DNA from: BJGO01 sp964640655
Lineage (GTDB): Bacteria > Bacteroidota > Bacteroidia > Chitinophagales > UBA10324
Reading direction: 5' to 3'
Length of the DNA stretch: 64,000 nt
Assembly: GCA_964640655.1 (NCBI GenBank)
Contig: CAZXFT010000014.1
Location: forward strand, 18,605 to 82,604
In this document: piece after piece, positions 52,541 through 60,293 of the stretch
Layout of the letters: each line of letters opens with the position of its first letter
Numbering within the stretch: position 1 is the first letter of the stretch
Made by a program: the position numbers and the translations under genes
Notes under the pieces: generated by a model
Told to the model about the DNA's origin: nothing
The model's database searches: none
The model's input: only the letters and a program-made list of their open reading frames with translations

Positions 52541-53307
52541 GTAAGATTGTTCGCTTTATTTTATTGGATATACTCAGAAATAGAATAATTATTGTCTATA
52601 CATTGCTTCTTGCAGCATTCACATGGAGCACATTGAGTCTGGAAGATACAAGTTCTAAAGGCATTCTCACCTTGCTCAATATTGTCCTTTTAGTAGTTCC
52701 ATTAGTTTCTATTTTGTTCTCTACCATTTATTTATATAATAGTAGTGAATTTCTTGAGCTTATCGTGAGTCAACCCATTCAAAGGAGGGTTATTTGGTTG
52801 AGCATGTTTTTTGGCTTGTCTATTTGTTTCATCCTTGCGTTTTTAGTAGGAACAGGATTACCATTATTACTCTATTCAGATGATTTAAACATCTCGCTGC
52901 TACTTATTGGACTTGGCTCATTTATCTCTGTCATTTTTATATCCATAGCATTTTTAAGTACTGTATTAAGTAGAGATAAAGCAAAGGGAATTGGCATTTC
53001 CATTGCGATGTGGTTATACTTTGCTATACTTTATGATGCACTGGTACTTTTTCTTCTTTTTCAGTTTTCTGATTATCCAATAGAACAGGCAATGGTAGGC
53101 ATCACAGCAACAAGCCCAATTGACCTAGCACGAATATTAATGTTATTGCAGTTGGATGTTTCTGCAATGTTAGGGTTTACCGGTGCTGTTTTTAATAAAT
53201 ACTTCGGCAATACGCTCGGTGTTATAATCGCGTTTGGTATTCTATTTATTTGGGTTCTAGTGCCTGTTAATATATCTCTCCAAATTTTTAAGAAGAAAGA
53301 CATGTAA
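52537..53307 (+). CDS. nosY: NosY, ABC transporter permease for NosZ maturation
   Basis: A 256-residue integral membrane protein with about six helices. The opening IVRFILLDILRNRIIIVYTLLLAAF, then FLELIVSQPIQRRVIW and STVLSRDKAKGIGISIAMWL, are typical of NosY/ABC-2 permeases. It forms the NosF2Y2 complex on which NosD sits. It is the last gene of the nos operon; the convergent norB-like stop is 28 bp away. Confidence 0.92.
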   Translation: MSKIVRFILLDILRNRIIIVYTLLLAAFTWSTLSLEDTSSKGILTLLNIVLLVVPLVSILFSTIYLYNSSEFLELIVSQPIQRRVIWLSMFFGLSICFILAFLVGTGLPLLLYSDDLNISLLLIGLGSFISVIFISIAFLSTVLSRDKAKGIGISIAMWLYFAILYDALVLFLLFQFSDYPIEQAMVGITATSPIDLARILMLLQLDVSAMLGFTGAVFNKYFGNTLGVIIAFGILFIWVLVPVNISLQIFKKKDM

Positions 53308-53335
53308 TTCTTCTGCACAGTAAATTACAGAGGTG

Positions 53336-54673
53336 TTATTTATTTAGCTCAGGATTTGATTTTTTAAGTTGATATAGAATGTAAACAATCAACATAATGA
53401 AGAAAAAAGCCAGGCTATAACCTGAATAACGGAATATAACAAAGCATGGTTGTAGTTCATTCATCATCTTCGAAAATGAGATTCTATTGCTATTATTTAG
53501 CCAAAGGCCCTTGAACACACCCGCAGTAACCAATGATGCCCAGAACACAAGCAATGAAATCTGTATACCAAAAAACACGATAGATAGTATTTGTTTGTTC
53601 TTGACGCGTGTGTCAATTTTGGAAATAAACAAAACACCCGCTAATAGTATCATAGTATTAATACCTATAGTAGTGCCCATAGCATGTGCCACTGTGATGT
53701 GCGTGCCATGTGTGTATAGATTAATTACCGGTATTGACATCAATAATGCTTGAAATAAATTAATTAATATCCAATACTCGCTCGCTATGATGAACCAAAA
53801 AGAAAATTGATGCATATATTGCTTGTATATATTCAGTGACTGCTTCCAATCTCTGATAATTTTTATTAGTATAATCCATTCAGTCATACTGATGAAATAC
53901 CCTATATACTTAATGTACATACCGGTGGGTAAAATATAAATATGATGCCCCCAGTTAAACAACAGGTTGGTAAAACCCAGAAAAAATAAAAGAAATGATG
54001 TGTTTGACCGACCAATGGAATCGTCATTAGCAATTCTCGACATCAGATAAATTCCAACACCGTATATCAATTGATTCCACGCACCAACAATAGCGCCTGA
54101 TGATTTCCACTGTATTGTAGTATCAATAATAATATCACTCCTGAAATATTGAAACAGCCATAAATATCCTTCACTGAAAGTAATCAGAAAGAATATGGTA
54201 CCGGTCATCCACATCCATAAATAAACAGGCCAATTTTTTAGTTTTGAAATTGCTTGTATAACATTAACCAGGAAGCATAACCACGAAACAGCAATCAGTA
54301 AAGCAAGCCTAGGTGGAAATTCCCAATATTCTCTACCGCCAAATTCACCGTTTATGTTTGAGTGTATGATGCAAACAATACTTATTCCCCAAAATAGAAT
54401 TTGTATGAATCCCAATGCCGGTATTAATCGATTTGTTGTCAGTGCATTAATTATGGCATATACAAGTCCACTGCTGCATATCAATATCCAAAAAAGTATA
54501 GAACTCACATGCAGAGGTCTTTGGTGAACTAAGTTGAGGAAGCCTTGTCTAAATCCGGAGTCACTATAGTTTTCAGCAGAAAGAACTCCAAACACTAAAC
54601 CACAAGCCAACATGAGGAAGGCAAGCGTTATATGAGTTATTATTACGGTATTATTATTTAGTATTCTTTTCAT
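53336..54673 (-). CDS. NorB-like heme-copper-oxidase-superfamily membrane protein with atypical active site
   Basis: A 445-residue protein (from ATG 54673; a second ATG at 54685 is possible) with about 12 helices, the length of cytochrome c-dependent NorB. Visible counterparts of NorB are His55 (haem b ligand), REYWE at 114-118, HisHis at 243-244 (GHHIYILPT) and THGTHITVAHAM with His330 as the haem b3 ligand. However, there is no His between residue 104 and HisHis, so the TM6 FeB ligand (His207 in P. aeruginosa NorB) is absent. Its neighbour Glu211 is also replaced, and the second haem b ligand His349 is Met332. It is therefore NorB-like, but activity is doubtful or different. It overlaps norC by 20 bp. 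Confidence 0.85.
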   Translation of the reverse strand: MKRILNNNTVIITHITLAFLMLACGLVFGVLSAENYSDSGFRQGFLNLVHQRPLHVSSILFWILICSSGLVYAIINALTTNRLIPALGFIQILFWGISIVCIIHSNINGEFGGREYWEFPPRLALLIAVSWLCFLVNVIQAISKLKNWPVYLWMWMTGTIFFLITFSEGYLWLFQYFRSDIIIDTTIQWKSSGAIVGAWNQLIYGVGIYLMSRIANDDSIGRSNTSFLLFFLGFTNLLFNWGHHIYILPTGMYIKYIGYFISMTEWIILIKIIRDWKQSLNIYKQYMHQFSFWFIIASEYWILINLFQALLMSIPVINLYTHGTHITVAHAMGTTIGINTMILLAGVLFISKIDTRVKNKQILSIVFFGIQISLLVFWASLVTAGVFKGLWLNNSNRISFSKMMNELQPCFVIFRYSGYSLAFFFIMLIVYILYQLKKSNPELNK

Positions 54674-55097
54674 AGAACATACCATCCGGGCTTATTTTAT
54701 AGTCGGATGGATTTGCTTTACCGGATAAGTTAATTGTATTTAAAAATTGAATAAGTTGCTGAAGCTCATCATCTGTGATACTAAAAGCGGGCATTTGTTT
54801 GGTCCCGGATCTAATGATGCCGGCTATATATTCGTCACTTTTGCCTTGTTGTGATACTAAGTTAGTCAGATCAGGGCCAAGGTATCCTCCTAAGCCGTAT
54901 AGTTGATGACAGCTTTGGCAGTTATACTTCTGCCAAACCATCCTTCCACCACTATAATTTTTGTTTTTCTCACCAGAATAAAAAAAATATGGATAAAGAT
55001 ATATACTCAGTGAGTATGTTAATGAAATAAGAATAAGTATCGTGTAAACATATATTCTGAATTTTAAGATTGATTCATATTTTGATTCCGAGTTCAA
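54654..55097 (-). CDS. NorC-like membrane-anchored cytochrome c
   Basis: A 147-residue protein with one N-terminal helix (about 13-36) and a single haem motif CQSCHQLYGLGGYLGPDLTN, the characteristic NorC sequence. The axial Met is in KQMPAFSI. It would pass electrons from soluble cytochromes to the norB-like subunit, whose gene overlaps its 3' end. It is transcribed leftward from the promoter region shared with the crp gene. Confidence 0.88.
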   Translation of the reverse strand: MNSESKYESILKFRIYVYTILILISLTYSLSIYLYPYFFYSGEKNKNYSGGRMVWQKYNCQSCHQLYGLGGYLGPDLTNLVSQQGKSDEYIAGIIRSGTKQMPAFSITDDELQQLIQFLNTINLSGKANPSDYKISPDGMFYEKNTK

Positions 55098-55167
55098 AAC
55101 ATCTTACAAATTAAGTGGTTCGTAAAATCTTATATGTTCGTTGTTAATTTTGTTTGATTAACTCTTA

Positions 55168-55174
55168 CAAAATA
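55168..55174 (-). promoter_or_regulatory. Possible -7 box for norC
   Basis: On the minus strand TATTTTG resembles TAnnTTTG with one spacer base missing. Its first base is 31.5 bp from the centre of the operator at 55198-55213, the same geometry as at the nos promoter. Confidence 0.4.
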
Positions 55175-55197
55175 CATATTGTTATCTCATTATAGTT

Positions 55198-55213
55198 TAT
55201 GATAAGCATCATA
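55198..55213. promoter_or_regulatory. Crp/Fnr-family operator candidate, divergent norC-crp region
   Basis: TATGA-TAAGCA-TCATA, the same TATGA-N6-TCATA palindrome as at 46956 and 57140. It lies near the middle of the 226-bp divergent intergenic region, flanked at nearly equal distances by TATTTTG on each strand. Confidence 0.72.
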
Positions 55214-55235
55214 TTCAAATAAACGTGACACATTT

Positions 55236-55242
55236 TATTTTG
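55236..55242 (+). promoter_or_regulatory. Possible -7 box for the crp gene
   Basis: TATTTTG, one spacer base short of TAnnTTTG, begins 30.5 bp from the operator centre at 55205.5. This predicts an autoregulated crp transcript with a leader of about 75 nt. Confidence 0.4.
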
Positions 55243-55323
55243 TGAGGTATAATTAGTGATAATTAATAATTTTCATAAACAGATTCACAATGTATTTGCA
55301 AGTTAATTGTTACCACAATTCAA

Positions 55324-55914
55324 ATGATTGAAACGCACCTATTGACCTCGTATAATGCTGTGATCGTAAGTTATGCCAAAGGTCAAACTATCTTCCGCCA
55401 GGGACATACGCCACTAAGGTTTTACCAGATAATTACAGGAAGTGTCAGAATGTATTATACTGATGAAGAAGGAAATGAGTTTACTTTAGGAACCTTTACA
55501 TCTAATGATAGTTTTGGTGAGCCACCGTTATTTATAGATAAATGCTACCCCGGATCTGCAGTTGCTAATTCTGAAACAAGCATTTTGCAATTATCAAAAG
55601 ACAATTTCAATAAGTTACTTTACGAAAACCCTTCTACAGCTTTATCTTTATTAATTACATTGTCTCTTCGTTTATATAATAAATCTATATTATCCCGAAT
55701 GATTGCATATAATACATCAGAGGATAAGTTATTAGTCTTTCTCAATAATATTAAGTCGAAGCAAGGAGCAACAAATATGCGTGTACTTATTCCTTATACC
55801 AGAAAGGACATAGCAACGCAAACTGGATTACGGACAGAAACAGTAATCAGGACTCTTAATAAAATGAAAGAAAATGGAATAGTGCAAATAGTTAACCGTA
55901 AAATATATTTCTAA
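55324..55914 (+). CDS. Crp/Fnr family transcriptional regulator
   Basis: A 196-residue regulator. The cNMP-binding beta-roll (about 10-120: FYQIITGSVRMYYTDEEGNE, FGEPPLF) is followed by a winged helix (about 140-196). The recognition helix is TRKDIATQTGLRTETVIRTL; by alignment to FNR (VETISRLL) the Glu and Arg that read the GA of TGA are kept, while the FNR Ser is Ile. The N-terminal Cys residues of FNR are absent, so no [4Fe-4S] oxygen sensor is expected; haem, NO or small-ligand sensing remain open. It probably binds the TATGA-N6-TCATA sites at 46956, 55198 and 57140. The haem-protein-like gene starts 6 bp downstream. Confidence 0.88.
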   Translation: MIETHLLTSYNAVIVSYAKGQTIFRQGHTPLRFYQIITGSVRMYYTDEEGNEFTLGTFTSNDSFGEPPLFIDKCYPGSAVANSETSILQLSKDNFNKLLYENPSTALSLLITLSLRLYNKSILSRMIAYNTSEDKLLVFLNNIKSKQGATNMRVLIPYTRKDIATQTGLRTETVIRTLNKMKENGIVQIVNRKIYF

Positions 55915-55920
55915 TCAGTT

Positions 55921-57135
55921 ATGCTACACAAGAGGTGGATTACAATTTCATTGTTTAATCTAATGATTATTGCAGTATATGGAGTGCTGATGCGATATAA
56001 GATTGCATTTCCTTTTCCATTATTTGATCAGAAAAACATTCAACATGCTCACTCTCATTTTGCTTTTGCCGGATGGGTGTCGCAAATGCTATATGTACTC
56101 ATGTTGTCTACGGTTCCGATTAAAACCGATTCTCGATCCAGGAATTATAATCTATTGCTTGGCGCTAACCTGATTTGTGCCTATGGCATGCTGTTAACAT
56201 TTGGCGCTTTAGGATACCATGCACTGTCAATTAGTTTCTCCAGTTTCTCTATATTTATTTCTTTCCTGTTTGCCTTTTATTTCTTCAAGGATATTCGAAA
56301 CCACGTATCAACAACAGTCAGGAATAGCTTCAAAGTAGCATTAATATTTAATATAGTATCATCAATAGGTACTCTTTATTTGGTGTCACTTATTGTATCT
56401 AAGAATATTCCCCAACACGAATATCTGGCTTCCGTTTATTGGTATTTGCATTTTCAGTACAACGGATGGTTCTTTTTTACGTGTTTAGGGTTGTTTTTTA
56501 ATTATATCATCCAACAAGGCATTCAGTTTAGACATCAGAGTAGAATATTTATACTTTTTCTTATTGCCTGTGTACCGGCTTATGGATTATCTATTCTGTG
56601 GCTGCATTTACCTTTATGGATTGAAATCATTATAGGTTTTTCTGCTTTCATTCAGGTGTATGCATGGATGATGCTCATAAAAGAGTTTAGCCTGCATCGG
56701 GATATTTTATGGAAGAAACAAGCTTTTGTTGTTAAGTTGTTGATGCTGTTTGTTGGCTCTGCATTAACAGTTAAATTATTACTTCAGGCAGGTTCAACGA
56801 TTCCTGATATTAGTAAATTGGCTTTTGGTTTTCGGCCAATAGTTATTGCTTATTTGCATCTGGTATTACTTGCAGTTATTTCAGGTTTTCTGATTCTTTA
56901 CTCTTTTATCAACAAGCTTCTAATACTTAATAACATGGCAAAAATCGGTTTACTGTTATTCATGACTTCCGTTTTTCTCAACGAGCTAATTTTAGCTACT
57001 CAGGGTATTGCATCGTTTACATATACAGTAGTTCCCGGCATCAATGAAAGCTTATTTTGGGTTTCTATTATAATTGCCGTATCAATAGTATTAATTAATA
57101 CCAGCCAGCTTGTTAAAACTGACGATTTACATTAA
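55921..57135 (+). CDS. Polytopic membrane protein, distant heme-copper oxidase/NorB-like homologue
   Basis: A 404-residue protein with about 11-12 helices. Conserved-looking polar sites inside helices are His42, His44 and His46 (QHAHSHFAFAGW), His177 with Asn181 (YWYLHFQYNGWFFF), His229 and His313 (VIAYLHLVLLAV). HFQYNG aligns with the NorB TM6 sequence HLWVEG (FeB His and Glu, Glu replaced by Asn). The downstream segment WLHLPLWIEIIIGFSAFIQ aligns with NorB around WIGVP, but the HisHis pair is replaced by Leu-Ser. I infer a diverged heme-binding member of that superfamily. It follows the crp gene by 6 bp and is probably co-regulated. NnrS-like function is an alternative. Confidence 0.62.
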   Translation: MLHKRWITISLFNLMIIAVYGVLMRYKIAFPFPLFDQKNIQHAHSHFAFAGWVSQMLYVLMLSTVPIKTDSRSRNYNLLLGANLICAYGMLLTFGALGYHALSISFSSFSIFISFLFAFYFFKDIRNHVSTTVRNSFKVALIFNIVSSIGTLYLVSLIVSKNIPQHEYLASVYWYLHFQYNGWFFFTCLGLFFNYIIQQGIQFRHQSRIFILFLIACVPAYGLSILWLHLPLWIEIIIGFSAFIQVYAWMMLIKEFSLHRDILWKKQAFVVKLLMLFVGSALTVKLLLQAGSTIPDISKLAFGFRPIVIAYLHLVLLAVISGFLILYSFINKLLILNNMAKIGLLLFMTSVFLNELILATQGIASFTYTVVPGINESLFWVSIIIAVSIVLINTSQLVKTDDLH

Positions 57136-57139
57136 CATA

Positions 57140-57155
57140 TATGACTTCAATCATA
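57140..57155. promoter_or_regulatory. Crp/Fnr-family operator candidate, fasciclin gene
   Basis: TATGA-CTTCAA-TCATA. Its centre (57147.5) lies 29.5 bp before a near-perfect -7 box (57177), matching the geometry at the nos promoter within 1 bp. It begins 5 bp after the stop of the upstream membrane-protein gene. Confidence 0.7.
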
Positions 57156-57176
57156 ACTTCCAGCACAACTGAGCAC

Positions 57177-57184
57177 TAACATTG
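57177..57184 (+). promoter_or_regulatory. -7 box of the fasciclin gene promoter
   Basis: TAACATTG differs from TAnnTTTG at one base. The start codon is 18 bp downstream at 57202. Confidence 0.5.
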
Positions 57185-57201
57185 TATAAAATTATTTATC
57201 C

Positions 57202-57750
57202 ATGAAAAAAATTCTCATCTTCAGTTTGGTACTGTCATTTTTTGCATACTCATGTAGCAATAATGCTGATTCATCATCTAGTTCTACTTCATCTGACAAC
57301 GCTCCTGCTGTAGGCCAGTCGGGTGTTCAGGATGATGTTTCTAACCCCAATATTGTTCAGGTCGCTGTTGGCAGTAAAGACCATACAACATTGGTTACTG
57401 CAGTAAAAGCGGCTAATTTGGTTGACGCACTCAGCAATGCTGGTCCGTTTACTGTTTTTGCTCCAACCAATGCTGCCTTTGACAAGTTACCTGCAGGTAC
57501 TGTAGAAGGTCTGTTGAAACCTGATCAAAAAGATGCTTTGACAAACATTCTTGGTTACCATACTTACGTAGGGGTCATCGATGGAGTGTTACTTCAAGAT
57601 GGACTCGAGTATGATATGGTATTTGGAGGCAAGGTGAAAATCACCAAGGAGAACGATAAGACCCTTGTGAATGGCTCCGAAATAGTTGCAACTATTAAGA
57701 CTTCAAATGGTGTAATTCATGTCATTAATGATGTGTTGCTTCCAAAATAA
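57202..57750 (+). CDS. Fasciclin-domain lipoprotein
   Basis: A 182-residue lipoprotein (lipobox AYSC, Cys18). A Ser-rich linker leads to one FAS1 domain (about 58-180) with LVTAVKAANLVDALSNAGPFTVFAPTN-type H1, FAPTNAAFDKLPAG, LGYHTYVG and the C-terminal GVIHVINDVLLPK. FAS1 domains mediate adhesion or bind small ligands; no enzyme is implied. It is unusual in a denitrification cluster, but its promoter carries the shared operator, which argues for a role in the same physiology. It is a single gene between the membrane-protein gene and ric. Confidence 0.92.
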   Translation: MKKILIFSLVLSFFAYSCSNNADSSSSSTSSDNAPAVGQSGVQDDVSNPNIVQVAVGSKDHTTLVTAVKAANLVDALSNAGPFTVFAPTNAAFDKLPAGTVEGLLKPDQKDALTNILGYHTYVGVIDGVLLQDGLEYDMVFGGKVKITKENDKTLVNGSEIVATIKTSNGVIHVINDVLLPK

Positions 57751-57823
57751 TTGATAGTACTACCATTGTCGTGCAATTAACAGTATGAAACTCGTCTGTT
57801 TTTTACTGAGAAGTTTTACGTGC

Positions 57824-57845
57824 TTGATAAAGTCTTGTTTATCAA
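57824..57845. promoter_or_regulatory. Candidate operator upstream of ric
   Basis: A perfect inverted repeat TTGATAAA-GTCTTG-TTTATCAA, 51 bp before the ATG at 57896. It differs from the three TATGA sites, so it probably belongs to another regulator, for example an NO-responsive one. About 30 bp beyond its centre lies TATTTG (57868-57873), a weak -7 box candidate. Confidence 0.55.
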
Positions 57846-57895
57846 TTTCAGTTAATTGGTAATTAGCTATTTGCCAAGTTCTTAAATGATATAGA

Positions 57896-58618
57896 ATGGA
57901 ACTATTAGATTTCAAAAACAAAACAGTAGCTGATGTGGTCAGAGAAAATATTGCAACAGCTCACGTGTTTAAGAAATACGGAATTGACTTTTGCTGCGGT
58001 GGTGGCACAAGTATAGACGCTGCTTGTTCAAAACATCATGTTGATAAACAAGAGTTAATGGAGGAGATTAATCACGCTTTGCATTCACGCACACCTTCCG
58101 TAAATTACAATCAATGGCCTCTGGATTTTTTGTGCGATTATATAGAACAAACTCATCATCGATATGTACTTGAGGCAATACCAATTATTAAATCCTATGT
58201 AGCCAAGGTTGCTAAAGTACATGGTCATGCGAGTCCTGAGGTGATTGAAATAGAAAGTTTATTTACTAATGTTGAATCAGAGTTAATACCGCATTTGCAG
58301 AAAGAGGAGTTGATTCTATTTCCATACATACGAACTTTGGTCAAGAGTATTAATTTGGGTCAAGAGTTATCGAATCCACAGTTTGAAAGCGTTGCAAATC
58401 CTATTAGAATTATGATTCATGAGCACGATGTCGCTGGTGATTTACTAAAATCAATACGAAATTTGAGCAATAACTTTCAAACTCCCGATTGGGCATGTAA
58501 TACATACAGAGCCTTATATGCAAAGTTGGAAGAGTTTGAAAATGATTTACATCTTCACATTCACTTGGAAAACAATATTTTATTTCCGAAAGCACTTAAA
58601 ATAGAGCAGAAGTATTAG
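57896..58618 (+). CDS. ric: Iron-sulfur cluster repair di-iron protein (RIC/ScdA/YtfE family)
   Basis: A 240-residue protein. The N-terminal ScdA_N domain (1-60) has TVADVVRENIATAHVFKKYG and DFCCGGG at 31-37. The hemerythrin-like domain (about 78-235) supplies His/Glu iron ligands in THHRYVLEAIP, VAKVHGHASPE, HLQKEELILFPYI, IMIHEHDVAGD and HLHIHLENNILFPKAL. It repairs Fe-S clusters damaged by nitric oxide or peroxide and may handle NO itself. Its position after the nos/nor cluster fits protection against NO during denitrification. It has its own palindromic operator. Confidence 0.94.
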   Translation: MELLDFKNKTVADVVRENIATAHVFKKYGIDFCCGGGTSIDAACSKHHVDKQELMEEINHALHSRTPSVNYNQWPLDFLCDYIEQTHHRYVLEAIPIIKSYVAKVAKVHGHASPEVIEIESLFTNVESELIPHLQKEELILFPYIRTLVKSINLGQELSNPQFESVANPIRIMIHEHDVAGDLLKSIRNLSNNFQTPDWACNTYRALYAKLEEFENDLHLHIHLENNILFPKALKIEQKY

Positions 58619-58851
58619 CTTAGATTGAAGATACTTTTTTTAACAGATTGTGTTCGATAATATTCTGGTTGAAAATTCATTGAATGAGTAACTCACAGAT
58701 ACAACGAAAAGTTAATCCTAACGAGAACATCAAGACTTAAATTAAATTTTTATCTTTTGTTATCTCTATTAAACATCACTTCAAAAACTGAGTGCGCTCA
58801 TATTTTAACTGCTTAGCCTGCAAGACTTTTGGCTGTCAACCTTAAACTTCT

Positions 58852-60255
58852 ATGCAGCGAAAAGAAAGAACCCTTGCCGAACCTTTCAGAATCAAAATGG
58901 TGGAACCAATTAAAATGACCACCGAATCATATCGCATTTCTGCACTTCACAATGCAGGCTACAACACCTTTCTTCTTCGTTCTTCTGATGTTTTTATAGA
59001 CCTGCTTACCGATAGTGGTACAGGAGCAATGAGTGATGCACAGTGGGCTGCTATGATGCGCGGCGACGAGAGTTATGCAGGTGCACGTAGTTGGGAACAT
59101 CTCGAATCGGTGGTAAAGGATCTTACAGGTATGCCGTTTATTTTACCTACTCATCAAGGCCGTGCTGCCGAGCGCATTTTGTACAGTACCTTGGGTGGCA
59201 GCGGCAAAGTGTTTGTGAGCAATACACATTTTGATACCACACGCGCCAATATTGAGTTTACCGGTGCTGAAGCAATAGACTTGATATATGACTCGGCGCG
59301 CAATGCTGAAGCTGATTTGCCTTTCAAAGGTAATATCGATTTGGAACAACTGGAAAAGTTGATACAGGAGCGCGGTAAGCAGCAAATAGCGGCAGTGATT
59401 ATTACGGTTACTAATAATTCCGCCGGCGGTCAACCTGTTAGTATGGCTAATGTTCAGGCTCTTCGCAATATCTGTGATCGTTATGGCTTATTGCTGGTTA
59501 TTGATGGTTGTCGCATTGCGGAGAATGCATATTTCATTAAACATCGCGAAGAAGGATATGAGCACATGAGTTGTGTGGACATAGCCAGACAGATGTTACG
59601 ACTTGGTGATGCGTTTATTATGAGTGCAAAGAAGGATGGAATGGTAAATATGGGTGGTCTGTTGACTATGAAGGATGAAGCGCTATCGGTGAGGTGTAAG
59701 AATCTGTTGATTATCTCCGAAGGCTTTACTACATATGGCGGACTTTCGGGTCGCGATATGGAAGCTATTGCAGTTGGTTTGCAGGAAGTGTTTGATGAGG
59801 ATTATCTGCATTACCGTATTCGTAGTACGGCATATCTTGGCGAGAATCTCAAGAACAAAGGTGTGCCTGTGGTTTGGCCTATTGGTGGGCACGCAGTATA
59901 TATAGATGCAAAAAAGTTGTATCGACAGATTCCTGTGGAGGAATATCCAGGTCAAGCCTTGGTGTGCGATTTATATGTGAAGGGAGGCATACGTTGCGTT
60001 GAGGTGGGTAGTTTAATGTTTGGTAAGTACAATGAACATGGTGCATTGATACCGGCAACCAATGAATTGGTTAGGCTTGCCATCCCGCGCCGTGTTTATA
60101 CGCAAAGTCATATTGATTATGTGTTGGATGTATTTGATGACATACTGGAAATGCGCAATCAAAAGCAGGGATATCAGATTGTCTATGAACCACCTTTTCT
60201 AAGACACTTTACTGCGAGGCTGGAGAAGGTGACTAAGGTGAATTCAAAGACATAA
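58852..60255 (+). CDS. tnaA: Tryptophanase
   Basis: A 467-residue PLP-dependent beta-eliminating lyase. The opening EPFRIKMVEPIKMTT, then DVFIDLLTDSGTGAMSD, PTHQGRAAE and the PLP lysine in MSAKKDGMV (Lys260/261) are those of tryptophanase and tyrosine phenol-lyase. The active-site strand GIRCVEVGSL lacks the Arg that tyrosine phenol-lyase has at this place, so I favour tryptophanase, giving indole, pyruvate and ammonia. It is monocistronic. No TnaC-like leader with a Trp codon was seen in the 233 bp upstream, so control differs from E. coli. Confidence 0.87.
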   Translation: MQRKERTLAEPFRIKMVEPIKMTTESYRISALHNAGYNTFLLRSSDVFIDLLTDSGTGAMSDAQWAAMMRGDESYAGARSWEHLESVVKDLTGMPFILPTHQGRAAERILYSTLGGSGKVFVSNTHFDTTRANIEFTGAEAIDLIYDSARNAEADLPFKGNIDLEQLEKLIQERGKQQIAAVIITVTNNSAGGQPVSMANVQALRNICDRYGLLLVIDGCRIAENAYFIKHREEGYEHMSCVDIARQMLRLGDAFIMSAKKDGMVNMGGLLTMKDEALSVRCKNLLIISEGFTTYGGLSGRDMEAIAVGLQEVFDEDYLHYRIRSTAYLGENLKNKGVPVVWPIGGHAVYIDAKKLYRQIPVEEYPGQALVCDLYVKGGIRCVEVGSLMFGKYNEHGALIPATNELVRLAIPRRVYTQSHIDYVLDVFDDILEMRNQKQGYQIVYEPPFLRHFTARLEKVTKVNSKT

Positions 60256-60293
60256 TTCAATAATTTTTAAAGTATAATTTACTAATAATTATC

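Noticed and set aside
58619..58851. A TnaC-like leader peptide before tryptophanase
   Set aside because: No short frame with an ATG, a Trp codon and a Pro stall end was found in the 233 bp.
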